From positions 186,001 through 250,000 of the forward strand of contig NZ_JYKS01000015.1 in assembly GCF_000935045.1 (NCBI RefSeq): 64,000 nt of DNA, written 5' to 3'. Shown here piece after piece: positions 17,920 to 27,209 of the stretch. A model generated the notes under the pieces. It did no database searches, was not told the origin of the DNA, and was given only the letters and a program-made list of their open reading frames with translations. Made by a program: the position numbers and the translations under genes. Position 1 is the first letter of the stretch; each line of letters opens with the position of its first letter. This DNA is from Pseudomonas sp. 10-1B (lineage in GTDB: Bacteria; Pseudomonadota; Gammaproteobacteria; Pseudomonadales; Pseudomonadaceae).

Positions 17920-19416
17920 CTAACGCGGTTGAAAAGATACCCCGAGTATCTGGGCGCTCTGCAGAGAGAACCAAAAGGTAGCGACGTCGGCGGTACTGTC
18001 CAAGGAGCGGCCACTGATCGCTTCGATACGGCGAACCCGGTACACCAGGGTCTGTTTGTGCACATGTAGGCGCTGGGCAGCATTGACCCAGGAGCGGTTC
18101 TCTTCGAGAAATACCTGCAAGGTATGCAGCAGGTAGGTTCCATGGGCCTGGTCGTAATCGTACAGAGCGCCCAGGACGGCGCGGAACGCACGGTCTGCCT
18201 CATCGGGGGTGCGCGGCAACCAGGGTGTGTCGGTTTTCAGCTGGGCGTAGCAGCACACACGGCGTTGGGCATGGGTATGCGCCAGGGCCAGGAGGGCTTC
18301 GCGCAGGGCATCCGGCCCGCGCTGGGCGTTGTCCAGTGCCGCACTGGAGCCCAGTTGCAGGTCGAGCTGGGCACTGTAGCCTTCCTGCAGCCCATCGAGG
18401 TGCAGCAGGATGAGCGCCTGCCCTTGTGCCCTGACCAGGGCGGACTCATCCAGATGGCGCAGCCGGTCTTCCCAGGCGCTGCCGTCATCCGGCAGATGCG
18501 CCGCCGAAATGACTGCGTTGGCCAACGTCAGGCCTGGCAGGTGGGTCCCGAGGCGCTCCAACAAGGGCGCCGTGTGCAGGCGTTGTTGCAGAAGGTCATC
18601 GAGCAGCTCCGAGCCCAGCCGCAGGCGCCTCTCCCGCTCAGCCTGGAGGCGTTGCACCTCCAGGCCGAGCACCGCTGTCAGGTGGTGGAGCATGCCGTAG
18701 TCGGGCAGTTGCGTGCCGGTGACCACCAGCAGGCAATCCGGTTCACTGGGCAACTCGATGCTCAATGCTTCGCCGGTTGCCAGCGCGTGACGACGTACCA
18801 TCGGTTGATGGCCACCTTGGCGTTGGCGGCTCGCGCCGAGGCTGGCCGCGAGTGCCGGCGGCAGCGCCGGCAGGCTAGGAGCCCAGGGTGTGAATTTGGC
18901 CAACGACACCAGGTACAGGTGGCATTGGATATCCGCCTGCAGGCGCGCCAGCAGAGCCGGCAGGCCAAGCCCCTGAATGCTCAATCGGGCGCTTTCGTAG
19001 ACCTTGGCCAGGGCCCCACGCCGGGCGAATTCATCTTGTTGGTTGGCATCGATGATGGCCCGGGTCACCGCGGCGAAAGGCACCCCGTACTCGGTGAGGA
19101 TCACCGGAAAGCCCAACGCCTCGGCCTCCTGGGCCAGGGCGCTGATGTCTTCGGGGGCCTGCATGTGTTCGCCGATCATCATGCCGGCGATCCCCGCCTG
19201 GGCCAGCCGCGCCACATAGGCCTGTTGGTCGGCGGGCGCCCTGGGGATGCCAAGCCCGGTGGTCATCAGCACATCGCCCTCGCCCAACCACTCGGTGGGG
19301 TCCGGCAGCTCGCAGACGTGGGCCCAGCGTACCTTGTGGTCCAACCCCTGGGCACCGCTGAGCAGGCGCGAACGCAGTTCCGGTATCGCAATCAGGTCAA
19401 GAACACGTTGCAACAT
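17920..19416 (-). CDS. PucR-family transcriptional regulator (second)
   Basis: 498 aa with an N-terminal PucR domain (VLDLIAIPELRSRLLSG, then CELPDPTEWLGEGDVLMTTGLG) and a C-terminal HTH_30 (HTLQVFLEENRSWVNAA, then LHVHKQTLVYRVRRIEAISG). It lies 60 nt after the aromatic-amino-acid-type permease gene and is probably the last gene of the operon that begins at 22510. It shares layout with the regulator at 10962-12407. The likely ligand is the substrate of the adjacent oxidoreductase. Confidence 0.88.
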   Translation of the reverse strand: MLQRVLDLIAIPELRSRLLSGAQGLDHKVRWAHVCELPDPTEWLGEGDVLMTTGLGIPRAPADQQAYVARLAQAGIAGMMIGEHMQAPEDISALAQEAEALGFPVILTEYGVPFAAVTRAIIDANQQDEFARRGALAKVYESARLSIQGLGLPALLARLQADIQCHLYLVSLAKFTPWAPSLPALPPALAASLGASRQRQGGHQPMVRRHALATGEALSIELPSEPDCLLVVTGTQLPDYGMLHHLTAVLGLEVQRLQAERERRLRLGSELLDDLLQQRLHTAPLLERLGTHLPGLTLANAVISAAHLPDDGSAWEDRLRHLDESALVRAQGQALILLHLDGLQEGYSAQLDLQLGSSAALDNAQRGPDALREALLALAHTHAQRRVCCYAQLKTDTPWLPRTPDEADRAFRAVLGALYDYDQAHGTYLLHTLQVFLEENRSWVNAAQRLHVHKQTLVYRVRRIEAISGRSLDSTADVATFWFSLQSAQILGVSFQPR

Positions 19417-19476
19417 GCGCAGGCTGCTCCGACGGTGGCCCGGGGTGAGGTCCCATACTGCCTCAAGCGTGCGGCG

Positions 19477-20709
19477 TCACCAACTGGCAGGCAACATGCC
19501 CAGGGCCGAGCACACCGCGTACACACCGCTGGATAGGAAGATCAGCACGATGAGTACCTGCATCAGCGGGTGTGCATACCAGCCACAGATGAACGCCGGC
19601 TGCTGGTCGCCCGCCTTGCGCGCCGCATTGAGCAGCAGGATCGGGATGATGCCCATCAGCACGCCGCCGAAGGTACCGGCGAAATACAGCGCATTGACGA
19701 AACCGCTGAAACCGGAATAGGCCACGAGGATTGGCGGTAGCGTCACCACCGCCAATACGATCAAGCGCTTGCGGCGATTGCTCTCATCGCCCAGGCGCAT
19801 CTGGTCGAAGATGTTGGTGAACAGGCAGCCGCCAAGGCCCCAGTAGGACGTCAGCATGGCCAGCAAGGCAAACACGTTGGCCACGTAGTAAGCCCACTGC
19901 CCGAGCGACTTGCCCCAACTCAAGGTCGCTACCTCGCTCAGGTGCTCGGTGCCCACCAGCGCGATCACCGAGGCCGGGATGGCCGCCACCAGCACCAGCG
20001 TCAGCACCATGCCGGTGATGATCAGCCCCGGGATGCGCTTGGCGGTTTCCAGGTTGCCACGGACGATCTCCGGTACCAGAAACTGCGCACCGAACACGAA
20101 GACGGCCAGGTTGAAGATCGGCACCACATACTGCCATTGGCTCTGCCACAGGTTTACCAGGGTCGAGTCCTCATGCAGCACGGTGGCGCCGATCAGCAGG
20201 CAGACGATCAGCACCATCCCCGTGCTGATGAGCTTTTCCGCCACGCCCAGGGCCTTGAGCCCCAAGTACAGCACCAGCGCGGCGGGCACGAAGAACAGCA
20301 AGCTGCCTTGCTCCCGGCTCAAGCCATAGTGGCCGAAGAAGTCGGCGAGGATGTTGCCACTGCCACTGATGTAGGCGATGAGCGCGCCGTAGCTGTTGGC
20401 GGCCACGGCAAAAAATATCAGCCAGCCGCCGAACGTACCCAGGTACTTGCGTGAGAGGCCGCTCAGTTGCAGGTTCTGGCGAGTCCTCAGGCAGGTTTCC
20501 GCCACATAGAGCATCGTCACGACACAGAACAGGCACGTCACTATCAGGCAGACCAGCAATGGAATGTAGCCGACCTTGCGGGCGGCGAAGGCCATGCTGA
20601 GCACGCCCGCGCCGATGTTTGTACCGATGATGATGCCGAGCGTTTCAAAGCGCCCCAGGGCATGGGCCTTGAGGCCGGAGTCCTGGGCAATCTGTTGTTG
20701 TACACCCAC
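19477..20709 (-). CDS. Aromatic amino acid permease-like transporter (HAAAP family)
   Basis: 410 aa, 11 predicted hydrophobic helices. FETLGIIIGTNIGAGVLSMAFAARKVG is the HAAAP signature shared by TyrP, Mtr and SdaC. Start is GTG 20709 with GAGG 8 nt upstream. It lies 48 nt after the cupin gene in an oxidoreductase-cupin-permease-PucR operon. The family moves tryptophan, tyrosine or serine with protons, so an aromatic or hydroxylated amino compound is the likely substrate; this is inference only. It differs in family from the APC permease in the sister operon. Confidence 0.82.
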   Translation of the reverse strand: MGVQQQIAQDSGLKAHALGRFETLGIIIGTNIGAGVLSMAFAARKVGYIPLLVCLIVTCLFCVVTMLYVAETCLRTRQNLQLSGLSRKYLGTFGGWLIFFAVAANSYGALIAYISGSGNILADFFGHYGLSREQGSLLFFVPAALVLYLGLKALGVAEKLISTGMVLIVCLLIGATVLHEDSTLVNLWQSQWQYVVPIFNLAVFVFGAQFLVPEIVRGNLETAKRIPGLIITGMVLTLVLVAAIPASVIALVGTEHLSEVATLSWGKSLGQWAYYVANVFALLAMLTSYWGLGGCLFTNIFDQMRLGDESNRRKRLIVLAVVTLPPILVAYSGFSGFVNALYFAGTFGGVLMGIIPILLLNAARKAGDQQPAFICGWYAHPLMQVLIVLIFLSSGVYAVCSALGMLPASW

Positions 20710-20757
20710 TTCTTGTTCCTCGTTTTGTCTGTGGGAAATTCAGCGTTGGGGCAAGCG

Positions 20758-21093
20758 TTATTCAAGAATCAGGTAGGTCTTGCGCACGGTCTTGCGGATC
20801 ACCCAGGTGCCCTGGGTGTTGGCCGGAAAGTACAGCGCATCGCCGGCCTGGAACTCGACAGGCAGGCCCTGTTCGGGCGTGAAACTGCCTTCGCCGGCCA
20901 CGATGTAGCTGTATTCGGCCTGGGCGACCTGGCGACGGAAGCTGCCGGACGTGCACTCCCACACACCGGTAGTGCCTTTACCGTCAGGCAGGGTTCGATG
21001 GGCCGCGGTACGCGCCTGGGCGCCTGCGTCGCCAAGCACGGTGGGTTCGCTGAAGCCCGGCGAGTCATCCAGGCAGATACGGATCAGGGACAT
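20758..21093 (-). CDS. Cupin domain protein (DUF861/cupin_3), second copy
   Basis: 111 aa. GVWECTSGSFRRQV, EYSYIVAGEGSFTPE, GDALYFPANTQGTWVI and RKTVRKTYLILE align with the cupin at 14039-14389. I start at ATG 21093, 10 nt after the oxidoreductase stop, with AGGAAT upstream; a longer frame to 21312 would overlap the oxidoreductase gene. The repeated pairing of this cupin with a DAO-type oxidase suggests a shared step, perhaps handling of the product or flavin substrate, but the role is unknown. Confidence 0.82.
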   Translation of the reverse strand: MSLIRICLDDSPGFSEPTVLGDAGAQARTAAHRTLPDGKGTTGVWECTSGSFRRQVAQAEYSYIVAGEGSFTPEQGLPVEFQAGDALYFPANTQGTWVIRKTVRKTYLILE

Positions 21094-21103
21094 GAAAGAT
21101 TCC

Positions 21104-22510
21104 TCAGGATTTATCTTCGAGACCGGCCGGTGCGAACCGGGCCAGATAACGGTCCAGGACGGCCGGCTGCTGCCCGGCCAGTTCCGAGCGCTCCTTGCGC
21201 AAGACGGCATTGCGTACCAGCGAGCCGCCCAGGTAGCGGATCGGCTCCGGCGGGAAGGTGCGGCATGTGCGCTCCACCAGAGGGCACTGGCTCCATGGGT
21301 CCTTGCGGCCAAGCGCCAGGCTGGCGAGGATGCGCCCGCCCAGGCGGCTGGGGCCTACGCCGTTGCCGCTCCAGCCGATGCCATAGTGGATGTTGTCGTG
21401 GCCATCGAGGCGGCCGAACACCGGTAGGCTGTCGTAGGTGCGATCGATCGGCCCAGACCAGCGTGCCTCCACGGGTACGCCCTGGAGCATCGGGTAGGTC
21501 CGGCGCAGGTCGGCTTCGGTCAGCGCCAGGCTGGCCTCGTCCTCGCTGAACACCTTGCCGATGCGCGAGCCGTAGCTGATGGCGCCGGTTCCTTTGCCAA
21601 AGGCAATGCGCCCGTCATCGGTGGTGCGGTAGTAATCGACCATCAGTTGCGAGTCAGTAATCGATTCTCCGCCCGTCCAGCCGATATCGCGCAGGCGTCC
21701 AGGTATCACCTGGGTCGCCACGATCGAACTGTTGACCGGTACGATCAGCCTGGACAGCGAAGGCAGGGTCGCGGCCCAGGCATTGACTGCCAGCACGACC
21801 GAACGGGCGCGCACGCACCCCAGCGTCGTCTTCACGCGCGCCGGTTGGCCCGGCTGGATGTGCTGCACGGCGGTGCCTTCGTGGATTTCGATACCGCTGG
21901 CCAATGCCACGCGGCGCATGCCTTCGACTAGCAGGGCCGGTTGCACGGTGGCATTGCTGCGCTCGAACACACCCGCCAGATGTACCGACGAGCCGGTGCG
22001 ACGGGCCACCTCACGTGCGTCGAGGCGCTCGAACGGCTGCACGCCCAACCGCTCGCACGCAGCCAGGGTGGCGTTCCAGGTGTCGACATGCTGGCGGGTG
22101 GTGGCGGTCCACAACCAGCCGCTCTGGCGAAAATGCGCGTCGATGCCGTGGCGCTCGCAGAAAATGCCCAGCTCGGTGATGGCGTGTTCTGCGGCCTCGC
22201 CCAGCAGGCGCGCCTGAGCTTCGTCGCAGAAGCTGCGCAGGGTGCCGATCTTCGGCCACCAGGACATCACGAACCCGCCGTTACGACCAGAGGCGCCGCC
22301 GCCGCAGACATGCTGCTCGAGCACCATCACGCGAGCGTCTGGCTCCTGTTCCTTGAGGGTCAGGGCGGTCCACAGGCCGACGAAGCCGCCGCCAACGATC
22401 ACTACGTCGGTGTCATGGTTGCCTTGCAGCGGCTGCGTGGCCTGTTGCAGCAACGAGGTCGCCGACATCCAGTGGCTGGGTTTCAAAGGCGGGGTGGGTG
22501 TCAGTTTCAT
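21104..22510 (-). CDS. FAD-dependent oxidoreductase, DAO family, second copy
   Basis: 468 aa. The FAD motif VVIVGGGFVGLWTALTLKE lies near residues 36-54 and is followed by GGGASGRNGGFVMSWWPK; YGIGWSGNGVGPSRLGGRIL is the C-terminal flavin segment. Start at ATG 22510 rather than the upstream in-frame codon, because the former has a purine-rich site (CCAGGGGCC). It opens the second left-running module and is paralogous to the 14402-15784 protein. Expected activity is oxidation of an amine or amino acid; the exact substrate is unknown. Confidence 0.87.
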   Translation of the reverse strand: MKLTPTPPLKPSHWMSATSLLQQATQPLQGNHDTDVVIVGGGFVGLWTALTLKEQEPDARVMVLEQHVCGGGASGRNGGFVMSWWPKIGTLRSFCDEAQARLLGEAAEHAITELGIFCERHGIDAHFRQSGWLWTATTRQHVDTWNATLAACERLGVQPFERLDAREVARRTGSSVHLAGVFERSNATVQPALLVEGMRRVALASGIEIHEGTAVQHIQPGQPARVKTTLGCVRARSVVLAVNAWAATLPSLSRLIVPVNSSIVATQVIPGRLRDIGWTGGESITDSQLMVDYYRTTDDGRIAFGKGTGAISYGSRIGKVFSEDEASLALTEADLRRTYPMLQGVPVEARWSGPIDRTYDSLPVFGRLDGHDNIHYGIGWSGNGVGPSRLGGRILASLALGRKDPWSQCPLVERTCRTFPPEPIRYLGGSLVRNAVLRKERSELAGQQPAVLDRYLARFAPAGLEDKS

Positions 22511-22604
22511 TGTTGGCCCCTGGCGGTTGTTAGAGAGCTGTAGTGTTTCCACTCTCCGCCAGGGCGACAATTAGACGCACATAAGAATTCGTATTATCCA
22601 TTCA

Positions 22605-22616
22605 TACATTCGTATG
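22605..22616 (-). promoter_or_regulatory. Putative regulator site shared with the 17.3-kb operon
   Basis: TACATTCGTATG, part of the perfect dyad CATAC-ATTC-GTATG (22603-22616), about 95 nt upstream of the oxidoreductase start. A second ATTCGTAT half lies at 22587-22594. It matches TACATTTGTATG at 17352-17363 in 11 of 12 positions and at a similar distance. Confidence 0.5.
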
Positions 22617-22712
22617 GCACCACACACAAACCAACATCTCCCCCACTCTCGGGTCAGACGCTGGCCCTGCCCTGTTCTTGCTTGCCGATTGAATTGGCGT
22701 CCAACTTCCTGG

Positions 22713-22735
22713 GGACAGTAGAACGGGCACTGTCC
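22713..22735 (-). terminator. Hairpin at the end of the import operon
   Basis: GGACAGT (22713-22719) pairs with ACTGTCC (22729-22735) and touches the stop codon of the ABC gene on the minus strand. There is no clear T-run, so it may be an mRNA end-protecting hairpin or a weak terminator. The rest of 22617-22712 shows nothing recognisable. Confidence 0.35.
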
Positions 22736-24402
22736 TACACAGATTCGGAGAGCTTCTCCAGTTCGAAAGTCCGGTGGAACAGTCCGGCCAACCCTTCCTG
22801 GTGTGTTACCCCGACCACCGTGCACCGGGGCAACTCCATCCTGAGCATTTCCAACAGCCCCCGAGCACTGCCCATATCCAGGTGACTGGTCGCCTCATCC
22901 AGGTACAACGTGTCTGGTCGGTACAGCAATGCCCGCGCCAGGCTCAGTCGCTGCTGCTCACCCCCGGAAAGCACGCGCTCCCACTCTGCTTGCTTGTCCA
23001 ACTGCCCAATCAGGCCACCCAGACCCACCTTGCCCAGCACATCGACCAACTGCACATCGTCGATCGACCGCACCTGTGGGTAAGCCAGCAACCCGCGCAG
23101 ACTCATGTGCGGCATGTAGGGCTTCTGTGGCAACAACAGGCTACGCCCAGTCGGTAGTTGCCAGTCACCCAGGCAGTAAGGCCACAATCCCTGCAACGTG
23201 CGCAGCAAGGTCGACTTGCCCAGCCCGCTGCGTCCGTTCAGGCGTACCCACTGGCCCTGCTCTGCCTGCAGCTCCAGGTCGCGCAGCATGGCACTGCCAT
23301 CTGGCCGACAAAGCGTCAGCCCACGCGTGAATAGACAGTCACCGTGCGCAGCGGTGGTGACCTGTTCGTGGCTGGCGGCTATCGCCTGCTCGAATTGCTC
23401 AAGCCGCTGCAGGGCAGCACTCCAGCGCACCAGCTTGTGATAGAGCTTGATGAACCAGCTGAGCGAGCCGTGCACGGCGTTGAACGCACTGCGAATCTGC
23501 ATCAGCCCACCCAGGGTGATGGTCTTGGCCATGAACGCCGGTAACGCGGCGAACACTGGAATGATCAGGCTCAGGCGCTCATAGGACACGGTGAACAAGC
23601 TGAGATTGCGCTCACGCCCCATCAACTGCCGCCAGTTCTCGGCAATGGCGCGAAAGCGCTGTGCCAGGTGCTCGCGCTCCACAGCCTCGCCCCCGTACAA
23701 GGCGATCTGCTCGGCGTGGTCGCGCTTGCGCAGCAGGCTGGCGCGAAAGTCCGCTTCACGGTGCTCGCGCTCGTAGTTCAACGCATGCAGCGGCTTGCCA
23801 ATCAGGTGAGTCAACAGGCTGCCGGCCAGGGTGTAGACCAGCACGATCCACACCAGGTAGCCATGCACCGTGAACGTCTCACCGAACAGGCCGAAGGTCT
23901 GTACGCCCGACAGGTTCCACAGGATCACCACGAACGCGCCAACCTGCGCCAGGTTGATCACCAGGGAGGCCACCAACTCGATGCTCAGGCCGACCATCAG
24001 GTCGATGTCCTGGGCAATGCGCTGGTCGGGGTTGTCGGGCTCGCCGGTCAGGCCCAGGCGGTAGAAGGCCTGGTCGGCCAGCCAGGCGTCGGTCAGGCGC
24101 CCGGTCATCGACTGGCGCCAGCGCAGCTCCAGCCCTTTGCGAATGTAGTCCATGACCACGATGATCAGCACATAGCTGCCCAGGTACAGCGCGTACTCAC
24201 CAACCAGGCCATACAGACCCGCAGTGTCGAACACCGCCAGGGTGTCGTAGAAGGTCTTGCTCCAGCTGTTGATCAGCACATTGATCTGCACCACCAGCAG
24301 GCCCAGGCCGATCACCGCCGCCAGCATCAGCCAGGCTGGCCATTGCTGGCGGCTGGCCCAGAACGGGCGGCTGAGACGGTAGAACGTTCGCAAGGTCGTC
24401 AC
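22735..24402 (-). CDS. SbmA/YddA-type ABC transporter (membrane and ATPase domains fused), FusD-like
   Basis: 555 aa. The N-terminal ABC_membrane_2 domain (residues about 1-330, six hydrophobic helices; VQINVLINSWSKTFYDTL and MDYIRKGLELRWRQSMT) is of the SbmA/BacA/YddA type. The ATPase has Walker A NGRSGLGKST, signature LSGGEQQRLSLARAL and Walker B TLYLDEATSHLD. The ATG overlaps the protease stop by 4 bp, indicating coupling. In E. coli yddA stands beside yddB (TonB receptor) and pqqL (protease), and in Pectobacterium the equivalents form the Fus ferredoxin import system. It probably moves protease-generated fragments or the released cofactor across the inner membrane. Confidence 0.87.
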   Translation of the reverse strand: MTTLRTFYRLSRPFWASRQQWPAWLMLAAVIGLGLLVVQINVLINSWSKTFYDTLAVFDTAGLYGLVGEYALYLGSYVLIIVVMDYIRKGLELRWRQSMTGRLTDAWLADQAFYRLGLTGEPDNPDQRIAQDIDLMVGLSIELVASLVINLAQVGAFVVILWNLSGVQTFGLFGETFTVHGYLVWIVLVYTLAGSLLTHLIGKPLHALNYEREHREADFRASLLRKRDHAEQIALYGGEAVEREHLAQRFRAIAENWRQLMGRERNLSLFTVSYERLSLIIPVFAALPAFMAKTITLGGLMQIRSAFNAVHGSLSWFIKLYHKLVRWSAALQRLEQFEQAIAASHEQVTTAAHGDCLFTRGLTLCRPDGSAMLRDLELQAEQGQWVRLNGRSGLGKSTLLRTLQGLWPYCLGDWQLPTGRSLLLPQKPYMPHMSLRGLLAYPQVRSIDDVQLVDVLGKVGLGGLIGQLDKQAEWERVLSGGEQQRLSLARALLYRPDTLYLDEATSHLDMGSARGLLEMLRMELPRCTVVGVTHQEGLAGLFHRTFELEKLSESV

Positions 24403-27182
24403 AGCGCCTGCTCCAGCGCCGTCGGCGATGGCAACAGGCGCAACTGCACCTGGTTGGCGCGTGGGAACAGCTGCTTGGCCTGCTGCTGCAGTTCAGGCAG
24501 GGTCAGGGCCTCGGGCAGCTGTGCCTGGATGTGCAGATAGCGCGGGTCATGCCAGTGGCGGTCGCTGAGGATCAGGCGCCTGAACTGGGTCTGTGGATCT
24601 TCGCGGCGCTTGCTTTCCTGACGCAGGAACTCGGCTCGCTCGGCGACCAGCCACTGGGCATCCGGTTGCAGGTTGGCCAGGGTCTGCTGGGCCATGGCCC
24701 ATAGCTCGTCGACTCGCGCAGGGTCGCAGGTAAAGCTCAGGCTGCTCTCGATGCGCTGGGTGTCGGCATTGAGCTCGCTGTCGAAGCGCAGGCGGTAGAC
24801 GCCGGAGGCCTCGCCACGAAGCTGGGCTTTCAGACGCTGGTTGGCCAGGTCGCGCAATAGCGCGACGCGCGCCGCCGCTTCCGGGCTCCAAGCGTGTGGC
24901 AGGAAGCTGCTGGCTTGCAGCACCGCGCGGGGTTCCAGGGCGATGGCCAAGTCCTCACGACGCTGGCCAGGTTGCTGCAGCGCCGGCCGGCTTGCCAACG
25001 GGGCTTTGCGCGGGATGCTCGCGAGCTGCTCGCGCACCATTGGCTCAAGCGTGTCCGCAGCCACATCGGCCATCAGGTAATAGGTCACCGGCGCAGCAAC
25101 CTGGCGCCGCCAGTCAGTTGTCAGTTGGTCTGCCGTCAGCCCTTCGAGGCTGGCGATGTCCGGCGACTGCCAGTGATCGGCGCCGTACTTGAGCTTGCGT
25201 TGCGCGCTCTCCTGGCGCCCGCGAACATCGTCGGGGCGGCTGTGCAGACGTTGCAGCAGTTCGTCACGCGACTCGTCGAACAGCACGGGGTCGACACTGG
25301 CCTGTTGACTGATCCGATAACTCTGCAGCAGCACCAACAACTGCCCAGCGGCAGCGCCCAGGCTGAGCTGCAAGCGTTGAGGCTGATGATCGAGGCTGAG
25401 CGTGGCACGCTGCGCCTGACGCCAGTCGGCCAGTGCCTGAGGTTCCATGCCCGGCTGGCCACTGCGCAGCGCCAACTGCGTGGCCATCTGCAGGCGCCAG
25501 GCCGGTACACCATCGAGACGGTAACCCGCAGAGGAATCGGCCTGTAGCAACCACTTGCCTTCGGGGCCGTTGCGCTTGAGCCAGACCAGGCGGTCGCCAT
25601 TGCTCAATTGCCAGTGTTCGACCTGCTGTTCAGGGAACGCCTTGCGCTCGACGATAGCGCCCGCGGCTGCCGGCGATGGCATCTTCAGTTGTGCAGGTGC
25701 CGCGACAACCGGCGCCTGCTGTACCGGCGCCGCCAACGCGCGCCCGGCCAGCGCGCTCTGCTGCGCCTGCACTTGTGCAACGCTCGGCAGGGTAACTTGC
25801 GAAGCCCCCGCAGCACTGACTTGCAACACCCGGTCCGGGCTGGCCAGCCAGCGACGCAGGCGTGCATCCAGGTCACTGCGGCCGATGCTGCCCAACACCT
25901 CGAGATAACGTTCGGCGGTGGCCCGGCGCTCGGTCACCGCATTGCCCTGCACAGCGGCGTTGTTGAGCTGCTCGACCCATTGCTCGAAGGTCCGTGGCGC
26001 CTTGTTGGCCAAAGTCTTGTCGCCCAGTTTGCGAATGTGCTCTCGTTCCCGCTGCAGGTCCGCCTCGGTGAAACCATGCTGGCGCAGCCGCTCGATTTCG
26101 GTCAGCAACTGCTGCAACGCCTGAGCGTGGGCCTGGCCTTCGACACCGGCAGCGATGCCCAGCACGGCGGAATGCTCGCCGATCAGGGTCTTCTGCGCGA
26201 GCAGGCTACGCACGCCCGGCTCGCGGGGTTGGCGGCGCAGGCTGTCGAGCATCGCGGCCAGGGTCATGCGGTCGATCAGCCGCTCGCGCAGCGCCGCGCG
26301 GCTGGTGCCACGGCTGTCCGGCTCATGGAAGCGGAACAGCATCGCCACCTGGTTGCTGCCCGATTGCGGGTCCTGCAGGCGGAACACCTTCAGCTTGTCG
26401 TCCAGCGGCAGTTCACGCTGCTCGCGGCCTGGCAGCTCGCCGGCCTTGGCCGTACCGAAGGCCTGTTCGATCTGCACCAGCATTACCTTCGGATCGAAAT
26501 CGCCGACGGCCGACAACACCATGTTGTTGGGCAGGTACCAGCGGTCCTGGAAAGCCTTGAGGCTTGCCAGGCTGGCCGAGCGAATCGCTGCCTCGTTACC
26601 GATGGTACGGTGTTCGGGATAGCGCGAGCCAACCCGCTGCGACGCCGTGCGTTGCTCGTTCATACGCTGTGCCACACCCAGGCCGCCGCGCCATTCCTCG
26701 ATCACGATCGGTCGCTCACGCTCCAGGTCCTGGGCGTTATAGTCGCGGGCAAAGACTAGGTCGGCCAGCGCCTGCAAGGCCTGCGGGGCCTGGCGCACAC
26801 CGGCGGGCGGACCGATCAGGTACTGGGTGCGCTCGTAGTTGGTCACCGCATTGAAGTGGCGGCCCTGCGCCCAGCCCAGGTCGGTCATGCGCTGGCGCAG
26901 GTTCTGCTCGCCACCGGCGCGGCTATGGAAGGTCAGGTGTTCGACCATGTGGGCCACACCGACCTGGTCGTCGGCTTCGTCCACCGAGCCGGCCTTGACG
27001 GTCAGGCGCAGGTCCAGACGCCCAGGTTGTGAAGTTTCCCGCACCAGGCGGTAAGCCAGGCCGTTGGCCAGCTGGCCATGCACCACCTGGCCGTCCCAGG
27101 GCAACGGCGCGTCGAGTTCGGGTAGCGCCGCACAGGCGCCGAGCAGCAGTGGGCCGAGCAGGCCCGCGATGAGCTTGTTCAT
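24399..27182 (-). CDS. M16 zinc metalloprotease, PqqL/FusC-like lipoprotein
   Basis: 927 aa, the length of four-domain PqqL/FusC proteases. The inverted zinc motif is HMVEH (HxxEH) near residue 80, with the third ligand in ERPIVIEEWRGG; the C-terminal M16 halves lack it, as is normal. Residues 1-20 form a lipoprotein signal (LIAGLLGPLLLGAC), so it should be anchored in the outer membrane facing the periplasm. I use ATG 27182; a GTG 12 nt earlier is possible. It starts 27 nt after the TonB receptor stop. FusC cleaves ferredoxin imported by FusA; here the target protein is unknown. Confidence 0.87.
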   Translation of the reverse strand: MNKLIAGLLGPLLLGACAALPELDAPLPWDGQVVHGQLANGLAYRLVRETSQPGRLDLRLTVKAGSVDEADDQVGVAHMVEHLTFHSRAGGEQNLRQRMTDLGWAQGRHFNAVTNYERTQYLIGPPAGVRQAPQALQALADLVFARDYNAQDLERERPIVIEEWRGGLGVAQRMNEQRTASQRVGSRYPEHRTIGNEAAIRSASLASLKAFQDRWYLPNNMVLSAVGDFDPKVMLVQIEQAFGTAKAGELPGREQRELPLDDKLKVFRLQDPQSGSNQVAMLFRFHEPDSRGTSRAALRERLIDRMTLAAMLDSLRRQPREPGVRSLLAQKTLIGEHSAVLGIAAGVEGQAHAQALQQLLTEIERLRQHGFTEADLQREREHIRKLGDKTLANKAPRTFEQWVEQLNNAAVQGNAVTERRATAERYLEVLGSIGRSDLDARLRRWLASPDRVLQVSAAGASQVTLPSVAQVQAQQSALAGRALAAPVQQAPVVAAPAQLKMPSPAAAGAIVERKAFPEQQVEHWQLSNGDRLVWLKRNGPEGKWLLQADSSAGYRLDGVPAWRLQMATQLALRSGQPGMEPQALADWRQAQRATLSLDHQPQRLQLSLGAAAGQLLVLLQSYRISQQASVDPVLFDESRDELLQRLHSRPDDVRGRQESAQRKLKYGADHWQSPDIASLEGLTADQLTTDWRRQVAAPVTYYLMADVAADTLEPMVREQLASIPRKAPLASRPALQQPGQRREDLAIALEPRAVLQASSFLPHAWSPEAAARVALLRDLANQRLKAQLRGEASGVYRLRFDSELNADTQRIESSLSFTCDPARVDELWAMAQQTLANLQPDAQWLVAERAEFLRQESKRREDPQTQFRRLILSDRHWHDPRYLHIQAQLPEALTLPELQQQAKQLFPRANQVQLRLLPSPTALEQAL

Positions 27183-27209
27183 CAGGTTATCCACGGTTTT
27201 CTTATGGGG

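Noticed and set aside
18124..19536. Plus-strand frame of 470 codons opposite the second PucR gene
   Set aside because: High-GC shadow with Gln/Arg/Gly-rich composition and no domain.
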